This document shows positions 48,117 to 57,405 of a stretch of DNA of 64,000 bases, one piece after another (positions within the stretch are counted from its first letter, which is position 1; every line of letters starts with the position of its first letter). The DNA comes from Solimonas aquatica (GTDB taxonomy: Bacteria; Pseudomonadota; Gammaproteobacteria; Nevskiales; Nevskiaceae): contig NZ_FOFS01000001.1 of the NCBI RefSeq assembly GCF_900111015.1, forward strand, positions 248,001 through 312,000, written 5' to 3'. Under the pieces are notes generated by a model, which was not told where the DNA came from, ran no database searches, and was given only the letters and a program-made list of their open reading frames with translations. The position numbers were made by a program, and so were the translations under genes.

Positions 48117-48753
48117 ACCGATCACGGTGATGCTGGTCGATGACCATCCGGTGGTCCGCGACGGCTACCGGCGCCTGCTCGACAGCACCGACGACATCCG
48201 CGTGATCGCCGAGGCTGGCGATGGCGAGAGCGCCTGCGCGCTGTATGCAAAGCGCGCGCCCCGGGTGGTGATTCTGGACTTGAGCATGCCCGGCATCGGC
48301 GGTCTGGAAACCATCCGCCGCCTCAGGGCCAAAGACCCGGCCGCACGCATCCTGGTGTTCACCATGCATGACAGTCAGGCCATGGTTCAGCGCACGCTGC
48401 TGGCCGGAGCCGCCGGTCATCTGAGCAAGTCACGCTGCATCCAGCAGATGGTCGCGGCGGTGCGCGCGGTGGCGGCCGGCAAGCGCTATGTCGAGACCGT
48501 GGAACCGCCGGTCTCCGAACCGGCCCCGGACGGTGACGGCGAACCCGCTGCGCTGAGTGCCTTGAGCAAACGCGAATTCCAGCTCTTCTGCCTGCTCGCC
48601 GAGGGCCGTTCGGTACAGGACATCGCCAGGCAGCTGTCGATCAGCATCAAGACCGTGGGCACCCACCATGCCGCCATCATGCGCAAGCTCGTTCTGCACA
48701 ATCGCACCGAACTGGTTCGTCTGGCGATCAGCTGCGGCGTGATTCCGGTCTGA
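48091..48753 (+). CDS. NarL/FixJ-type response regulator
   Basis: 220 residues from ATG 48091, inside the kinase gene. Receiver with acidic pair D17/D18 (LVDDHPVVRDGY), phosphoacceptor D63 (VVILDLSMPGIGG) and a conserved Lys near 105 (GHLSKSR). LuxR-type HTH at about 150-215 (LSKREFQLFCLLAEGRSVQD, ISIKTVGTHHAAIMRKL). Target genes are not evident. Confidence 0.95.
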   Translation: MNATASSAEPITVMLVDDHPVVRDGYRRLLDSTDDIRVIAEAGDGESACALYAKRAPRVVILDLSMPGIGGLETIRRLRAKDPAARILVFTMHDSQAMVQRTLLAGAAGHLSKSRCIQQMVAAVRAVAAGKRYVETVEPPVSEPAPDGDGEPAALSALSKREFQLFCLLAEGRSVQDIARQLSISIKTVGTHHAAIMRKLVLHNRTELVRLAISCGVIPV

Positions 48754-48925
48754 GTGAACAGGCGGCCGGCATCGGCCGTTCTCCCTGGCGGGGGACGGCG
48801 TAACGGCGCCATAAAAATTAAGGTTTTTTCCGATTGTTCTTGCGGCCCGCTTGATTGATGCTGCGAGACATGGACGCCCCGACCTCACGACATCTTGTCG
48901 TGCCGGCGTGTGCCAAGAGCAAGCG

Positions 48926-49117
48926 ATGGACGAGATGACGAAGGCCTTCACCGAGCGGATACAAGCACAGCTTCGCAAGATCGAAGCGGCCCATACGGCG
49001 ATCAATGGGCAGGATGCCGATGCAGATGCATTGGACAGCGCCCGACTCGCCACCGAGAAGGCACTGGCGGAGATTGAATTGTTTGTTCGCGATTCTTTAC
49101 CCGGCGCGGCGCAGTAA
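48926..49117 (+). CDS. Hypothetical small helical protein
   Basis: 63 residues, MDEMTKAFTERIQAQLRKIE then AAHTAINGQDADADALDSAR to the end. Rich in Ala, Glu and Lys, and predicted to be helical or coiled. No family recognised. In-frame upstream residues to 48851 look non-coding. An orphan between the response regulator and the convergent epoxide hydrolase. Confidence 0.5.
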   Translation: MDEMTKAFTERIQAQLRKIEAAHTAINGQDADADALDSARLATEKALAEIELFVRDSLPGAAQ

Positions 49118-49185
49118 GCGCCTGCAGTCCTTAATCCGCTGTGCAGTAACCGAGGGGCCGCCTTTGCCGGCCCACCGCGCCGCCC

Positions 49186-50328
49186 TCAGACCGCGATGCA
49201 GCGTGCCCAGGCGCGGAGTTCCTGCACGAACAGCCCGGGCTGTTCGAACGCGGCGAAGTGGCCGCCCTTGTCCAGCTCGTTCCAGTACACCAGTTTGCTC
49301 ATGCAGCGCTCCGCCCAGCTGCGGGGCGCCCGGTACAGCTCCTTGGGAAAGATGCTGCAGCCCACCGGCAGATCCAGCTGCTGCGCGAAGAACACGTTCT
49401 TGTAGCTCTCCCAGTAGATGCGCGCGGAGGATGCGGCGCTGTTGCTGAACCAGTAAGCGCTGATGATGTCGAGCAGCGCGTCATGGCCGAAGGCTGCGGC
49501 GGGATCACCACCGGCATCGGTCCAGCGGTGGAACTTCTCGTAGATCCACATCGCCTGCCCCACCGGCGAGTCGGCCAGTGCATAGCCCAGGGTCTGCGGC
49601 CGCGTCGATTGCTGATGCGAGTAACCGGAGTCCCACTCGGCGTAGTAATGCACCTGCTCCAGCATTGCCTTTTCCGCCGCGCTCAGCTCGCCACCCGGAT
49701 CGCGGGGCAGCACCAGCGGCAGGTTGAGGTGTATGCCTTTCAGGCCGGCCGGCTTCTGTACCCCCAGCATGGTGGTGACCACCGCGCCCCAGTCGCCGCC
49801 CTGCGCCAGATAACGCTCGTAGCCCAGGCGGTTCATCAGCGCGGCCCAGGCCGAGGCGATCTTGTTGACGCCCCAGCCTGGCTGCGCGGGCTTGTCGGAA
49901 AATCCGAATCCCGGCAGCGTCGGCAGCACCAGATGAAACGCGTCCTGCGCGCGGCCGCCAAACTTCGTCGGCTCGGTGAGCGGCGCCATCACCTTCATGA
50001 ACTCCAGCACCGAACCCGGCCAGCCATGCGTGATCAGCAGCGGCCGCGCCTCGGCATGTGGCGAACGCAGGTGGATGAAATGGAAGCGCAGCCCTTCGAT
50101 TTGGGTGGTGAACTGCGGCAGGCGGTTCAGCGCCGCCTCACAGCGTCGCCAGTCATAACGGTGCAGCCAGTACTCGACGAGTTCCCGGGCCTTCGCCAGC
50201 GGGACGCCCTGCTCCCAGGCGTCCGCTGTCTCGCGATCCGGCCAGCGCGTGCGCCGCAGGCGCTGCTGAAGATCCTCGATGTCCGACTGCGGAATTTCAA
50301 GGTGAAACGGCGTCACGCTCGTGGACAC
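49186..50328 (-). CDS. Epoxide hydrolase (alpha/beta hydrolase with EHN domain)
   Basis: 380 residues. EHN domain about 1-110 (MSTSVTPFHLEIPQSDIEDL); alpha/beta core with oxyanion HGWPGS (101-106), nucleophile D179 in GGDWGAVV, and base H357 in KGGHFAAFEQP. These are microsomal-type epoxide hydrolase features; the enzyme opens epoxides to diols. No signal peptide, so cytoplasmic. It is the last gene of the minus-strand RND/DUF1302 cluster (64-base gap), hinting at a substrate such as a terpenoid, steroid or alkene epoxide. Confidence 0.93.
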   Translation of the reverse strand: MSTSVTPFHLEIPQSDIEDLQQRLRRTRWPDRETADAWEQGVPLAKARELVEYWLHRYDWRRCEAALNRLPQFTTQIEGLRFHFIHLRSPHAEARPLLITHGWPGSVLEFMKVMAPLTEPTKFGGRAQDAFHLVLPTLPGFGFSDKPAQPGWGVNKIASAWAALMNRLGYERYLAQGGDWGAVVTTMLGVQKPAGLKGIHLNLPLVLPRDPGGELSAAEKAMLEQVHYYAEWDSGYSHQQSTRPQTLGYALADSPVGQAMWIYEKFHRWTDAGGDPAAAFGHDALLDIISAYWFSNSAASSARIYWESYKNVFFAQQLDLPVGCSIFPKELYRAPRSWAERCMSKLVYWNELDKGGHFAAFEQPGLFVQELRAWARCIAV

Positions 50329-50392
50329 TTTCCCTGTCTCCTCTCATCGTCATCAGACCCGGCCGCAGCGGTCCGCCGCCACGCCTCGTTTC

Positions 50393-51247
50393 CTATTTGA
50401 GACCGACCAGCACCGGACCGCCAAACTCTCCGACCACCGTGCTGCCATCCATCGAAGCCAGCTTCGGGCCTACCTTCACCAGATAACGTCCTTCCGGAAC
50501 CTTGGCGGTGAGCATCTTCTTGTTGCCGCTCGATACCACCCACTGGCTCTTCACCTGATTTCCGGAGCCGTCGATCACCTTGATCTGCGCATTGGACAAG
50601 TCCGCCGTCTCAAAGGATTTGTCGAACAGCAGCACGATGGCGCTGTCGAAGGCCGCAGGTCCGGCATAGGCGAGATTGAGCTTGCCTTCCGCAGCCTTCG
50701 GCCACCAGGGCTTGAAGGCCTCGCTGATCTTGCCGGCCTTGGCGACAGCAACCGGCTTGCTCTTCTTGCGCGCGACGGGCGCTGCAGCGGCCGGGCTTGC
50801 CGCCACCGCAACCGTCTTCTTCTCCTTGGCCACGGCCGGCGCAGCGGGCTGCTCCCGCACCGCCACCGAGGCTGGCGCCGCCGCCGGGCTTTCTTCACCG
50901 GCAAGCGGCGTTTCGTTCAGATCGCCGGCCAGTGCGGTGCCCGCGCTCAGTGCCGCGTCCATGCGCACGCCGCGCAGGCATTCGCCGCCGCTTGAGGAAG
51001 CCATCGCGACGTGCGGTGCTTCAGACTGTGTCTGGGTCTGCGCTGGCGCGGCCTGCGCCAGGGCTTGCGCCTCGCCCTCTTCGCCGGTGCCACCCAGCGG
51101 CGAGCTGAAAGCCTCCGCTCTGGCGAGTGCGGTTCCCACCAGGCAGCTCGCGCCTTCCGCCACGCCATCAGCAGCCACTGCAGAAAACGCCGTGGAGGAC
51201 ATGGCGCCACCGATCACCGTCATCGCAATAATGCCTGCCAGCCTCAT
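50393..51247 (-). CDS. Secreted protein with C-terminal Ig-like (Big_5-type) domain
   Basis: 284 residues from ATG 51247, with CGAGGAGG-like GGAGGAACGAGGC as ribosome site. Signal peptide about 1-25 (IIAMTVIGGAMSSTAFSAVA). Middle is Ala/Pro/Lys-rich and disordered, with basic KKSKPVAVAK. C-terminal 95 residues (ILAYAGPAAFDSAIVLLFDK-like LAYAGPAAFDSAIVLLFDK ... LVKVGPKLASMDGS) have the strand pattern of SbsA/Big_5 Ig-like domains. Probably periplasmic or surface-bound. Function unknown; placed after the OmpA gene. Confidence 0.72.
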   Translation of the reverse strand: MRLAGIIAMTVIGGAMSSTAFSAVAADGVAEGASCLVGTALARAEAFSSPLGGTGEEGEAQALAQAAPAQTQTQSEAPHVAMASSSGGECLRGVRMDAALSAGTALAGDLNETPLAGEESPAAAPASVAVREQPAAPAVAKEKKTVAVAASPAAAAPVARKKSKPVAVAKAGKISEAFKPWWPKAAEGKLNLAYAGPAAFDSAIVLLFDKSFETADLSNAQIKVIDGSGNQVKSQWVVSSGNKKMLTAKVPEGRYLVKVGPKLASMDGSTVVGEFGGPVLVGLK

Positions 51248-51329
51248 GCCTCGTTCCTCCTGCTGTTTCTTGCCGCGTTCCGGTGAACCTCTGGTGCAGC
51301 CGCCGGCGCGGACTGCCTTGGCTTCACCG

Positions 51330-52496
51330 TCATGGCAGCACCTTGATCTCGACCCGGCTGCCCATGTCCGCCACTGCGCCCAGACCGATGGCCGATATCC
51401 GCCCCGCGTCCACGCCGCGGCCGACCAGATAGTCCGACACCGCCTTGGCCCTTTGCTCGGACAGCTGCTTGTCCTGCGCCTCGTCGGCGCTCGACTGCGC
51501 ATAGCCATCGACTTCGATGCGGATCTTCGGCGAGGCCTGCAGACCTTCCGCCAGCTCATCGAGAATCTTCTTTGCCTTCTCGGTCAGCTCGGCCTTGTCC
51601 TGATCGAAGCTGACGCCGGACAGGCTCAAGGTGTTGGGCGCTGCACAACCCTGCTCGGTCACCGCCTGCCCCGGCTCGGGCAGCTTGCATTCGCTGCTGC
51701 CGTCCGCCGCGGCGCCCGGTGCTTCAGCGGTGCCGCTGTCCTGAGCCGCCGCCGCGCAACCGTTGGCCGCCACGGCGCTGCCGGCCTCAGAGCCCGGACA
51801 TTGATCCGCTTCGTCCGCCACGCCGTCACCGTCGCTGTCCGCGGTCCCGGCAACCGGCACCACGGCCACCGTTTCCTCCGGCGCAGCCACTTCCTTGGCT
51901 GCCGCGCCGATCGGGATGAGCAGGCCGACATTGAACGAAGCTTCCCTGAACGAGTTGTTCGTGGTTTCGCCAACCTGCTTCTCAGCGTGCGAGTCAGCCC
52001 GGAACAAAGCCTCCACGCGCAGCGAGATGCCCTGCGCGCCCAGGTTGAAAGGCCCGATCAGATAGCCCATTCCCGCGTTCCACAGGCTGTTGGAATATTT
52101 TTCGGTTGCGCCCGGCTGCGAGCGCACCTCACCGAAGCCCATGCCGAGCAGTCCGTAGAAATTCATCTGCCCCGGAAAGAACAGCACATTGGCCTGGCCT
52201 GCCGTCAGCTTCGCGCTGCTGCCGCCCTGCTTGGCGCCATAGGCCGTGTAGACACCGGAAAGCTCCAGTGCAAAGCCGTTGGACAGCTGCTTGCCCAGGG
52301 ACAGCGCGCCGCCGATGCCGTCATCCGTGCCGCGCTTGCTGTCCGCGATCGTGTAGGACGCCATCGGCGACAGGTAAAACCTTCCCCCGATCGCGCCGGC
52401 GGCCTTGCCCGATTCGGAGCCATCGTCCGCGATGCTGGCTGCGCTCGACATCGTCATCAGCGCCGCCGCGGCCACTCTGGAAAAAGAAATTTTCAT
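51330..52496 (-). CDS. OmpA-family outer-membrane protein with TSP3 repeat
   Basis: 388 residues from ATG 52496 (MKISFSRVAAAALMTMSSAA). Signal peptide, N-terminal beta-barrel of about 170 residues, a thrombospondin-type-3 calcium repeat DSDGDGVADEADQCPGS near 235, then a Cys-containing linker and a C-terminal OmpA peptidoglycan-binding domain (LSGVSFDQDKAELTEKAKK, VDGYAQSSADEAQDKQLSEQ). Lies in the cluster after DUF1302, 98 bases away, behind a stem-loop. Confidence 0.93.
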   Translation of the reverse strand: MKISFSRVAAAALMTMSSAASIADDGSESGKAAGAIGGRFYLSPMASYTIADSKRGTDDGIGGALSLGKQLSNGFALELSGVYTAYGAKQGGSSAKLTAGQANVLFFPGQMNFYGLLGMGFGEVRSQPGATEKYSNSLWNAGMGYLIGPFNLGAQGISLRVEALFRADSHAEKQVGETTNNSFREASFNVGLLIPIGAAAKEVAAPEETVAVVPVAGTADSDGDGVADEADQCPGSEAGSAVAANGCAAAAQDSGTAEAPGAAADGSSECKLPEPGQAVTEQGCAAPNTLSLSGVSFDQDKAELTEKAKKILDELAEGLQASPKIRIEVDGYAQSSADEAQDKQLSEQRAKAVSDYLVGRGVDAGRISAIGLGAVADMGSRVEIKVLP

Positions 52497-52552
52497 TGTT
52501 GAATCTCGTGGGCGCAACGCAGTCACCCTCCTGCGCCGACATTATTTTTGAA

Positions 52553-52580
52553 GCCGCTGCGGACCTGCGTCCGCAGCGGC
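52553..52580. other. Perfect stem-loop between DUF1302 and ompA
   Basis: GCCGCTGCGGAC-CTGC-GTCCGCAGCGGC, a perfect 12-base-pair stem 14 bases after the DUF1302 stop. On the minus strand it is followed by TTCAAAAATAAT, not a T-run, so it is more likely an mRNA stabiliser or partial attenuator than a terminator. Confidence 0.7.
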
Positions 52581-52594
52581 TCTCTCGCCTGATC

Positions 52595-54685
52595 TCAGAA
52601 CTCCTTGCCGATGCGCAGCGTGAATTCGTCGATGAAGTCCACCGAGCCGATCAGGTTCTTGTTGGGGTTGTCGCCCCACATCTTGCCGGAGGTGCCGTTG
52701 TAGAAGCCCTCGACGTGCCAGCCGTCACCCGGATTCCAGCGCAGGCCCAGCTGTGCGAAGGCACCGCCGCGCACGTCGATCAGCGTCGCGAACTCCGCCT
52801 CGAAGATGCGGTTCGGGAAAGGCTGCTGGCCGCCCAGCACCACGTAGGTGACGCCGTTGACGCCACCCGGGGTCTTCTGCTGCGTGCCGCCATAACCGTC
52901 GAGCAGACGGCCGACCAGATCGCTGGTGGTTCGATACATGATCTGACCGATGATCAGCGCCGCCGGGAAGGCATCCGTGTAGCGGTACCACTTGTCGGCG
53001 ACCAGCGAGGTCACCCACTCGTCGCGACGATCGAAGGAGCTGGCCAGACCCACGTCGGTGAAGGTCCTGTTGGGCGTGTAGCTGGTTTCCAGATTCAGGA
53101 TCATGCCGTCGAAGAACGGAATCTCGCTGGCGGTCACGTAGGAAGCGCCCAGGCCGAACACGTTCTCCTGGAAGTACTCGCGTGCGATGTGTCCGCGCAG
53201 GCTGTCGCCGGCGGCGATCATGAAGGTATCCACCTCATGATAGGCAGCGACGTAGTCGCCCTTGTCCACCGGCGAGGCGCCCAGGGAGTTGGCGCAGGAG
53301 CTGACATCGGTCAGCAGATGATTCAGCGCCTCGACACCATCCAGACGTGCATCCGCTGCGTAGTAGAAATACTCCGCCGCGCTGTACACGCCGCCCGGCT
53401 CGTTGGACAGGCCGATGTGCGTGAACGCCGTCGCCGCGTTGTTCTCGCCCGCCGCATTCGCACAGGTTGGATCCGGGGTCACGGCATAGAGCGTGTTGAC
53501 CAGCTGGCCGATGCCCTGGCCATAGAACGGCCGCTCGACCTTGGACTCGGTCCAGCGGAACACACCGTCCGGATTCCAGCGACGTGCCGCCATCGCCTGC
53601 CAGCCCCAGTCGCCGTAGTCCGCCTTCAGGCGCACGCCGTAGCTGTACTTCTGGTCGAAGCCACCCTCGAAGAACATATCGTGAATGGTGAACTGCGCCG
53701 GCACCACGTTGTAGACCGAATTGGTGGCCGGCAGGATGCTGGGCTGGAACTTCGCGATATAGGAGTCCAGCAGGATGTCGCCGGGCAGCTGATAGCTCAG
53801 ACGCACCGCCAGGCTGGAATTTCGCTCGTCGCCGAACTCTTCGAGCGCGCGGTCCACGAACAGATGGCGGCGAAGATCCAGGCCTTCCGGAGTATCGAAG
53901 GTTCTGAAGAACAGCGCCTGCCCCCAGGCGATGGACTGGTTGCCCACGCGCAGATTCAGCGGGCCTTTCGAATATCCGAGCGTGAAGGTCGGAATATCCA
54001 CGAAGTAATTTCTGCCGCTCCACTCCAGCGGATTGGGGTTGCGGCCGCCGGGGACGGGATTGCCCAGATTGTAGGGCTTGCCGTGGTAGGCCTTCGGCTC
54101 CGCCGGATCCATGCCGCCATGAATGCCGTTGAGCGAGTCGTAGTCAAAGTCCTTGTAAAGGTCGGCGTCGTACAGGGCTCTGACGCGCGCGTTCAAGGTC
54201 AGGTTCTCGCTGAACTCGTAGCGGGTTTCCGCTTCGAGGCGCAAGACATCGTAGTTGATCAGGGTGTGGGAGCTGCGCACCTCGTCGCCGCGCCGCACCT
54301 CATTGTTCTGGAAGCCCGGAAACGGAACATCGCGCCAGGTGATCAGCTCGGGCAGATTGGCGCCCGGGATCAGAATGGTCGTCGTCAGCGCCGGCGGCAG
54401 ATAGGCGTCGCGTGAAATCGTCTGCTTGTTGAAGACGTTTCCGTTCTGATTGTTCGGGTTGCCATTGTCCGTCAGATTGAACGCGGTCTCGGCTCTGATG
54501 AAGCCCTGAATCTCCAGACCGAAGAGATCGAATCCAGCATGCGCGATCTGCGGCGCCACGGCCGCCATCGACGAGACCAGTGCCAGCGCCGCGTATCTGC
54601 CCCGCTCGGCCGACACCGTCCTTCCCCGGCCGGTCTCGCGGACATCTGCAAGCCCCCCCACACCGCGCAACGACTTTTCGTTCAT
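52595..54685 (-). CDS. DUF1302 outer-membrane protein
   Basis: 696 residues from ATG 54685 with GAGAGGAGCGGC upstream. N-terminal extension and export signal ending near PQIAHA (about residue 50), then FDLFGLEIQGFIRAETAF and a long beta-rich barrel, ending in FIDEFTLRIGKEF with a terminal Phe. DUF1302 members form outer-membrane channels or receptors and regularly occur with DUF1329 proteins and RND transporters. Probably passes hydrophobic substrate across the outer membrane; substrate unknown. Confidence 0.9.
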   Translation of the reverse strand: MNEKSLRGVGGLADVRETGRGRTVSAERGRYAALALVSSMAAVAPQIAHAGFDLFGLEIQGFIRAETAFNLTDNGNPNNQNGNVFNKQTISRDAYLPPALTTTILIPGANLPELITWRDVPFPGFQNNEVRRGDEVRSSHTLINYDVLRLEAETRYEFSENLTLNARVRALYDADLYKDFDYDSLNGIHGGMDPAEPKAYHGKPYNLGNPVPGGRNPNPLEWSGRNYFVDIPTFTLGYSKGPLNLRVGNQSIAWGQALFFRTFDTPEGLDLRRHLFVDRALEEFGDERNSSLAVRLSYQLPGDILLDSYIAKFQPSILPATNSVYNVVPAQFTIHDMFFEGGFDQKYSYGVRLKADYGDWGWQAMAARRWNPDGVFRWTESKVERPFYGQGIGQLVNTLYAVTPDPTCANAAGENNAATAFTHIGLSNEPGGVYSAAEYFYYAADARLDGVEALNHLLTDVSSCANSLGASPVDKGDYVAAYHEVDTFMIAAGDSLRGHIAREYFQENVFGLGASYVTASEIPFFDGMILNLETSYTPNRTFTDVGLASSFDRRDEWVTSLVADKWYRYTDAFPAALIIGQIMYRTTSDLVGRLLDGYGGTQQKTPGGVNGVTYVVLGGQQPFPNRIFEAEFATLIDVRGGAFAQLGLRWNPGDGWHVEGFYNGTSGKMWGDNPNKNLIGSVDFIDEFTLRIGKEF

Positions 54686-54778
54686 TTGCCGCTCCTCTCT
54701 GCTAGCAATTTTTAAGACTGATATGCCGGGCATCCCAACAATGCTTGCCGGTGCCGCGCCCTGTGTCCGAGCGATCCC

Positions 54779-55774
54779 TTAAGGCTCCACCCGGAGAATG
54801 TTTCCGCTCTGGCCAACCGCTATGATGTTTCCGGAACTGGTGCTGGCCACGCCGCTGTACCACGCAACCGCGATGTCCTCGCCCTTGAGCCTCTCCCACT
54901 CGGCGTCGTTGCTGCTGAACAGCATCTCGCGCATGCCCGACACCACGGTCTTGCCGCCGGGCAGGCTCGCGACGCCGAACAGGTTCGCGTCCGTGCCGGA
55001 GGGGATCGAGCACCAGGTGAGTCCCTTGTCGGCGCTCTTGTAGATGGTTCCCGACTGCCCCACTGCGAACACCGAGCCGTCTTCGCGCTGCGAGACAGCG
55101 AACAGCGTCGGCGGACGCGTCTCGCCGTGCACATTGCCGCCGAGCACCGGGAACCAGGTTCTGCCGGCGTCGGAGGAACGGATCACGGTGCCGAGTTCGC
55201 CCACCGCGATGGCCAGGCCCGTGTCATCCACATTCACCGCATAAAGCTGCGGCTGAAAACCGTCACCCAGCAGCTCGGAACTGGCGAACAGCGGATCCCA
55301 GTTCAGGTTTGCCGCCTTCCAGGTCTTGCCACCGTCCGTGGAACGTTCCAGCATGCCGAAGGCACCGACCACGATCGCAACGCCGTTGGAATTGATCGCA
55401 ACGCCCATCGCTCTTTCCTTGAGCTCGTTGTCGGCCTTCTGCCACTTGCCGCTGCCGTCGTCGTAATAGATCTCGCCCACCTGACCGGCCATGACGCGGC
55501 GCGAGCCCTTGATCGCCACGGCGGTAATCGCAAGTCCGGTCGGGCCGGCTTCCGCCGCCCAGGTCTTGCCGGCGTCGTTGCTGACCATCAGCTTTCCGCC
55601 CGCGCCCACGGCGACACCCTTGCTGCCGTCGAAACTGACCGAGAACAAGGCATCGTGGGGAATCCCGCCGACAATCTTGGCTACCGATGCCGCGTGACTC
55701 TGGCCTGCCGCTGCCAGCGTCATCAGCAGCATCGCGGCCTTGATCAGGCGCTTGGACAAACAGGTCTGCCTCAT
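54779..55774 (-). CDS. YCF48/BNR-type beta-propeller protein
   Basis: 331 residues from ATG 55774. Signal peptide about 1-28 (AAMLLMTLAAAGQSHA). Repeats such as KLMVSNDAGKTWAAEA, MLERSTDGGKTWKAAN, VIRSSDAGRTWFPV and TIYKSADKGLTWCS are BNR/Asp-box blades as in YCF48/HCF136. Periplasmic assembly or scaffolding factor is plausible. An intrinsic terminator precedes it in the operon. Confidence 0.9.
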   Translation of the reverse strand: MRQTCLSKRLIKAAMLLMTLAAAGQSHAASVAKIVGGIPHDALFSVSFDGSKGVAVGAGGKLMVSNDAGKTWAAEAGPTGLAITAVAIKGSRRVMAGQVGEIYYDDGSGKWQKADNELKERAMGVAINSNGVAIVVGAFGMLERSTDGGKTWKAANLNWDPLFASSELLGDGFQPQLYAVNVDDTGLAIAVGELGTVIRSSDAGRTWFPVLGGNVHGETRPPTLFAVSQREDGSVFAVGQSGTIYKSADKGLTWCSIPSGTDANLFGVASLPGGKTVVSGMREMLFSSNDAEWERLKGEDIAVAWYSGVASTSSGNIIAVGQSGNILRVEP

Positions 55775-55808
55775 CACATTTCTCCCTCTTGCTGGCTCTC
55801 GCATGTAC

Positions 55809-55854
55809 AAAAAAGTCCCCTCCGACGCATTGGATGACGGCGCGTGGGAGGGGA
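55809..55854 (-). terminator. Intrinsic terminator between DUF1329 and YCF48 genes (minus strand)
   Basis: Read on the minus strand: TCCCCTCC, an inner part able to extend by ACGC/GCGT, GGAGGGGA, then CTTTTTTG (plus coordinates 55847-55854 and 55816-55823 for the arms, 55809-55814 for the T-run). It lies ten bases beyond the DUF1329 stop, inside the apparent operon. Confidence 0.85.
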
Positions 55855-55863
55855 ATGGAGGCC

Positions 55864-57258
55864 TTAGATTTTTCCGAAGCTTGCAACCGCTTTCTGCGTG
55901 AAGTACTTGTCGTAGACTTCCTCCGCAGGCACGTTCCAGCGGTTCTTGATGCCGCCTGCCACCTTCTCGGCGTGCTCGATCTGCGTCATACGACCGGTCT
56001 GGATATCGGCGCTGAGCACGTAGTTCCAGGACCAGATCGGATCCTTGGTGCCTTCGTAGTACAGCGTCAGATCACCGTCTGTGAGCTGGCCGGAACCGGT
56101 TTCGAAGTTCACCCACTCCTTGCCGTTGCGGTCGTAGCGGATGTCGGCGCAGTACATGCTGTTGCGCAGATCGATCCACATACGCTTGAAGCCGGCCGGA
56201 GCACGGGGGAAGCCGGTCGGCTTGGCCTCAACGACCATCACCTCAGGCGCAAGCTCGAATTCGGTGTCGAAGAAGGTGTTGCCCTTGGGTCCGCCGTGGC
56301 GACCCTTTTCCCAGTTCGGACGCTTGCCCTTCCAGTTGCCGCCGGCCGCCATCAGCGCCGGGCGGATTTCCACCACCTTGTAATCACCCCAGGTCAGCAT
56401 CGGATCGCCGGCTGCCCAGGCATCGGTGAGGAACCAGGTCGCACCGGGAACCAGCGGCTCGAAACGCTGGTTGGCCGGGAACTGTCTGACGCGGCGGAAC
56501 TGCGGCAGGTAGCCGTACAGATCCGGCATCTTGCGCTGGTCGTAGTACCAGGTGCTGAGGAACGAGGTGCCCGCCACGTCTTCCGTCGAGGTGAACCAGA
56601 CCACCTGCTGACGCAGCAGATCGTTCTGATTGCGCAGCACCTGGCCGTCGGTACGCGACTGCACCATCAACTCCATCCAGCTGAAGTCGTAGCGATAGTC
56701 GATATCACCGGCCGCGTTGATTTCGGTCTCGCGCACGGCGTACTGGGTCATGTCGGCGCGACCCCAGGCGAGCGTCAGATTGATCGTCGCTTCCAGCGCG
56801 GTCTTCGGGTCCGGGAACGGCGAACCACCCGTCCACTTCTTGCCGCCGACCGTGATCAGGTTGCCGTCGGCATCGAACTTGGCGCCGCCGGCGGCCTGGC
56901 CGCGCATTGTGGCTTCCCAGAACGGACGCGAGTACATCTTTTCCGTGACGTCCAGCGTCGTGGCGCGGATCTTGATCTTGCGCCCCTGCTCGGTGATCTG
57001 CCGATACAGGAAAGGATCGCAAAGATGCTTGACGTACTGGACATTGTCCTTGCTGATGATATCGCCGACCTTGACCTTGCCCTTGGTCTGCATCTCGATC
57101 GAGATCAGCTCGTCGGGATACGCCTTCTTGATGCTGGCGCCTTGAGCAATCAGAGGCCATGAAGAGCAAAGCACCCCGGCTCCCGCGGTACCTTTTGCCG
57201 CCTTCTCCATGAACACGCGCCGACTGTAGTTAAAGTCGTACTTTCCAATCCTAAACAT
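55864..57258 (-). CDS. DUF1329 protein with twin-arginine-like leader
   Basis: 464 residues. The leader YSRRVFMEKAAKGTAGAG at 11-28 resembles a Tat signal (SRRxFxxK), then ASIKKAYPDELISIEMQTKG. DUF1329 body with GLAEW-type FTGGSPFPDPKTALEA, RVRQFPANQRFEPLVPGATWF, WAAGDPMLTWGDYKVV and AKPTGFPRAP. DUF1329 proteins have a LolA/LppX-like lipid-binding fold according to family models, so a periplasmic carrier is plausible. Follows the RND gene (147-base gap). Confidence 0.9.
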   Translation of the reverse strand: MFRIGKYDFNYSRRVFMEKAAKGTAGAGVLCSSWPLIAQGASIKKAYPDELISIEMQTKGKVKVGDIISKDNVQYVKHLCDPFLYRQITEQGRKIKIRATTLDVTEKMYSRPFWEATMRGQAAGGAKFDADGNLITVGGKKWTGGSPFPDPKTALEATINLTLAWGRADMTQYAVRETEINAAGDIDYRYDFSWMELMVQSRTDGQVLRNQNDLLRQQVVWFTSTEDVAGTSFLSTWYYDQRKMPDLYGYLPQFRRVRQFPANQRFEPLVPGATWFLTDAWAAGDPMLTWGDYKVVEIRPALMAAGGNWKGKRPNWEKGRHGGPKGNTFFDTEFELAPEVMVVEAKPTGFPRAPAGFKRMWIDLRNSMYCADIRYDRNGKEWVNFETGSGQLTDGDLTLYYEGTKDPIWSWNYVLSADIQTGRMTQIEHAEKVAGGIKNRWNVPAEEVYDKYFTQKAVASFGKI

Positions 57259-57405
57259 TTCTGCCCCTCCTACGTGGATAAACGCAACATCGCCTCTTAC
57301 TTATTGCAGGCGCCTCAGCACATCGCCTGTGTCGGACGCAGCACCTTCAGCAACGTTCAAGCACAACACCACAAGACATCCACAGCCTGGTCTTCCTTGC
57401 GTCTA

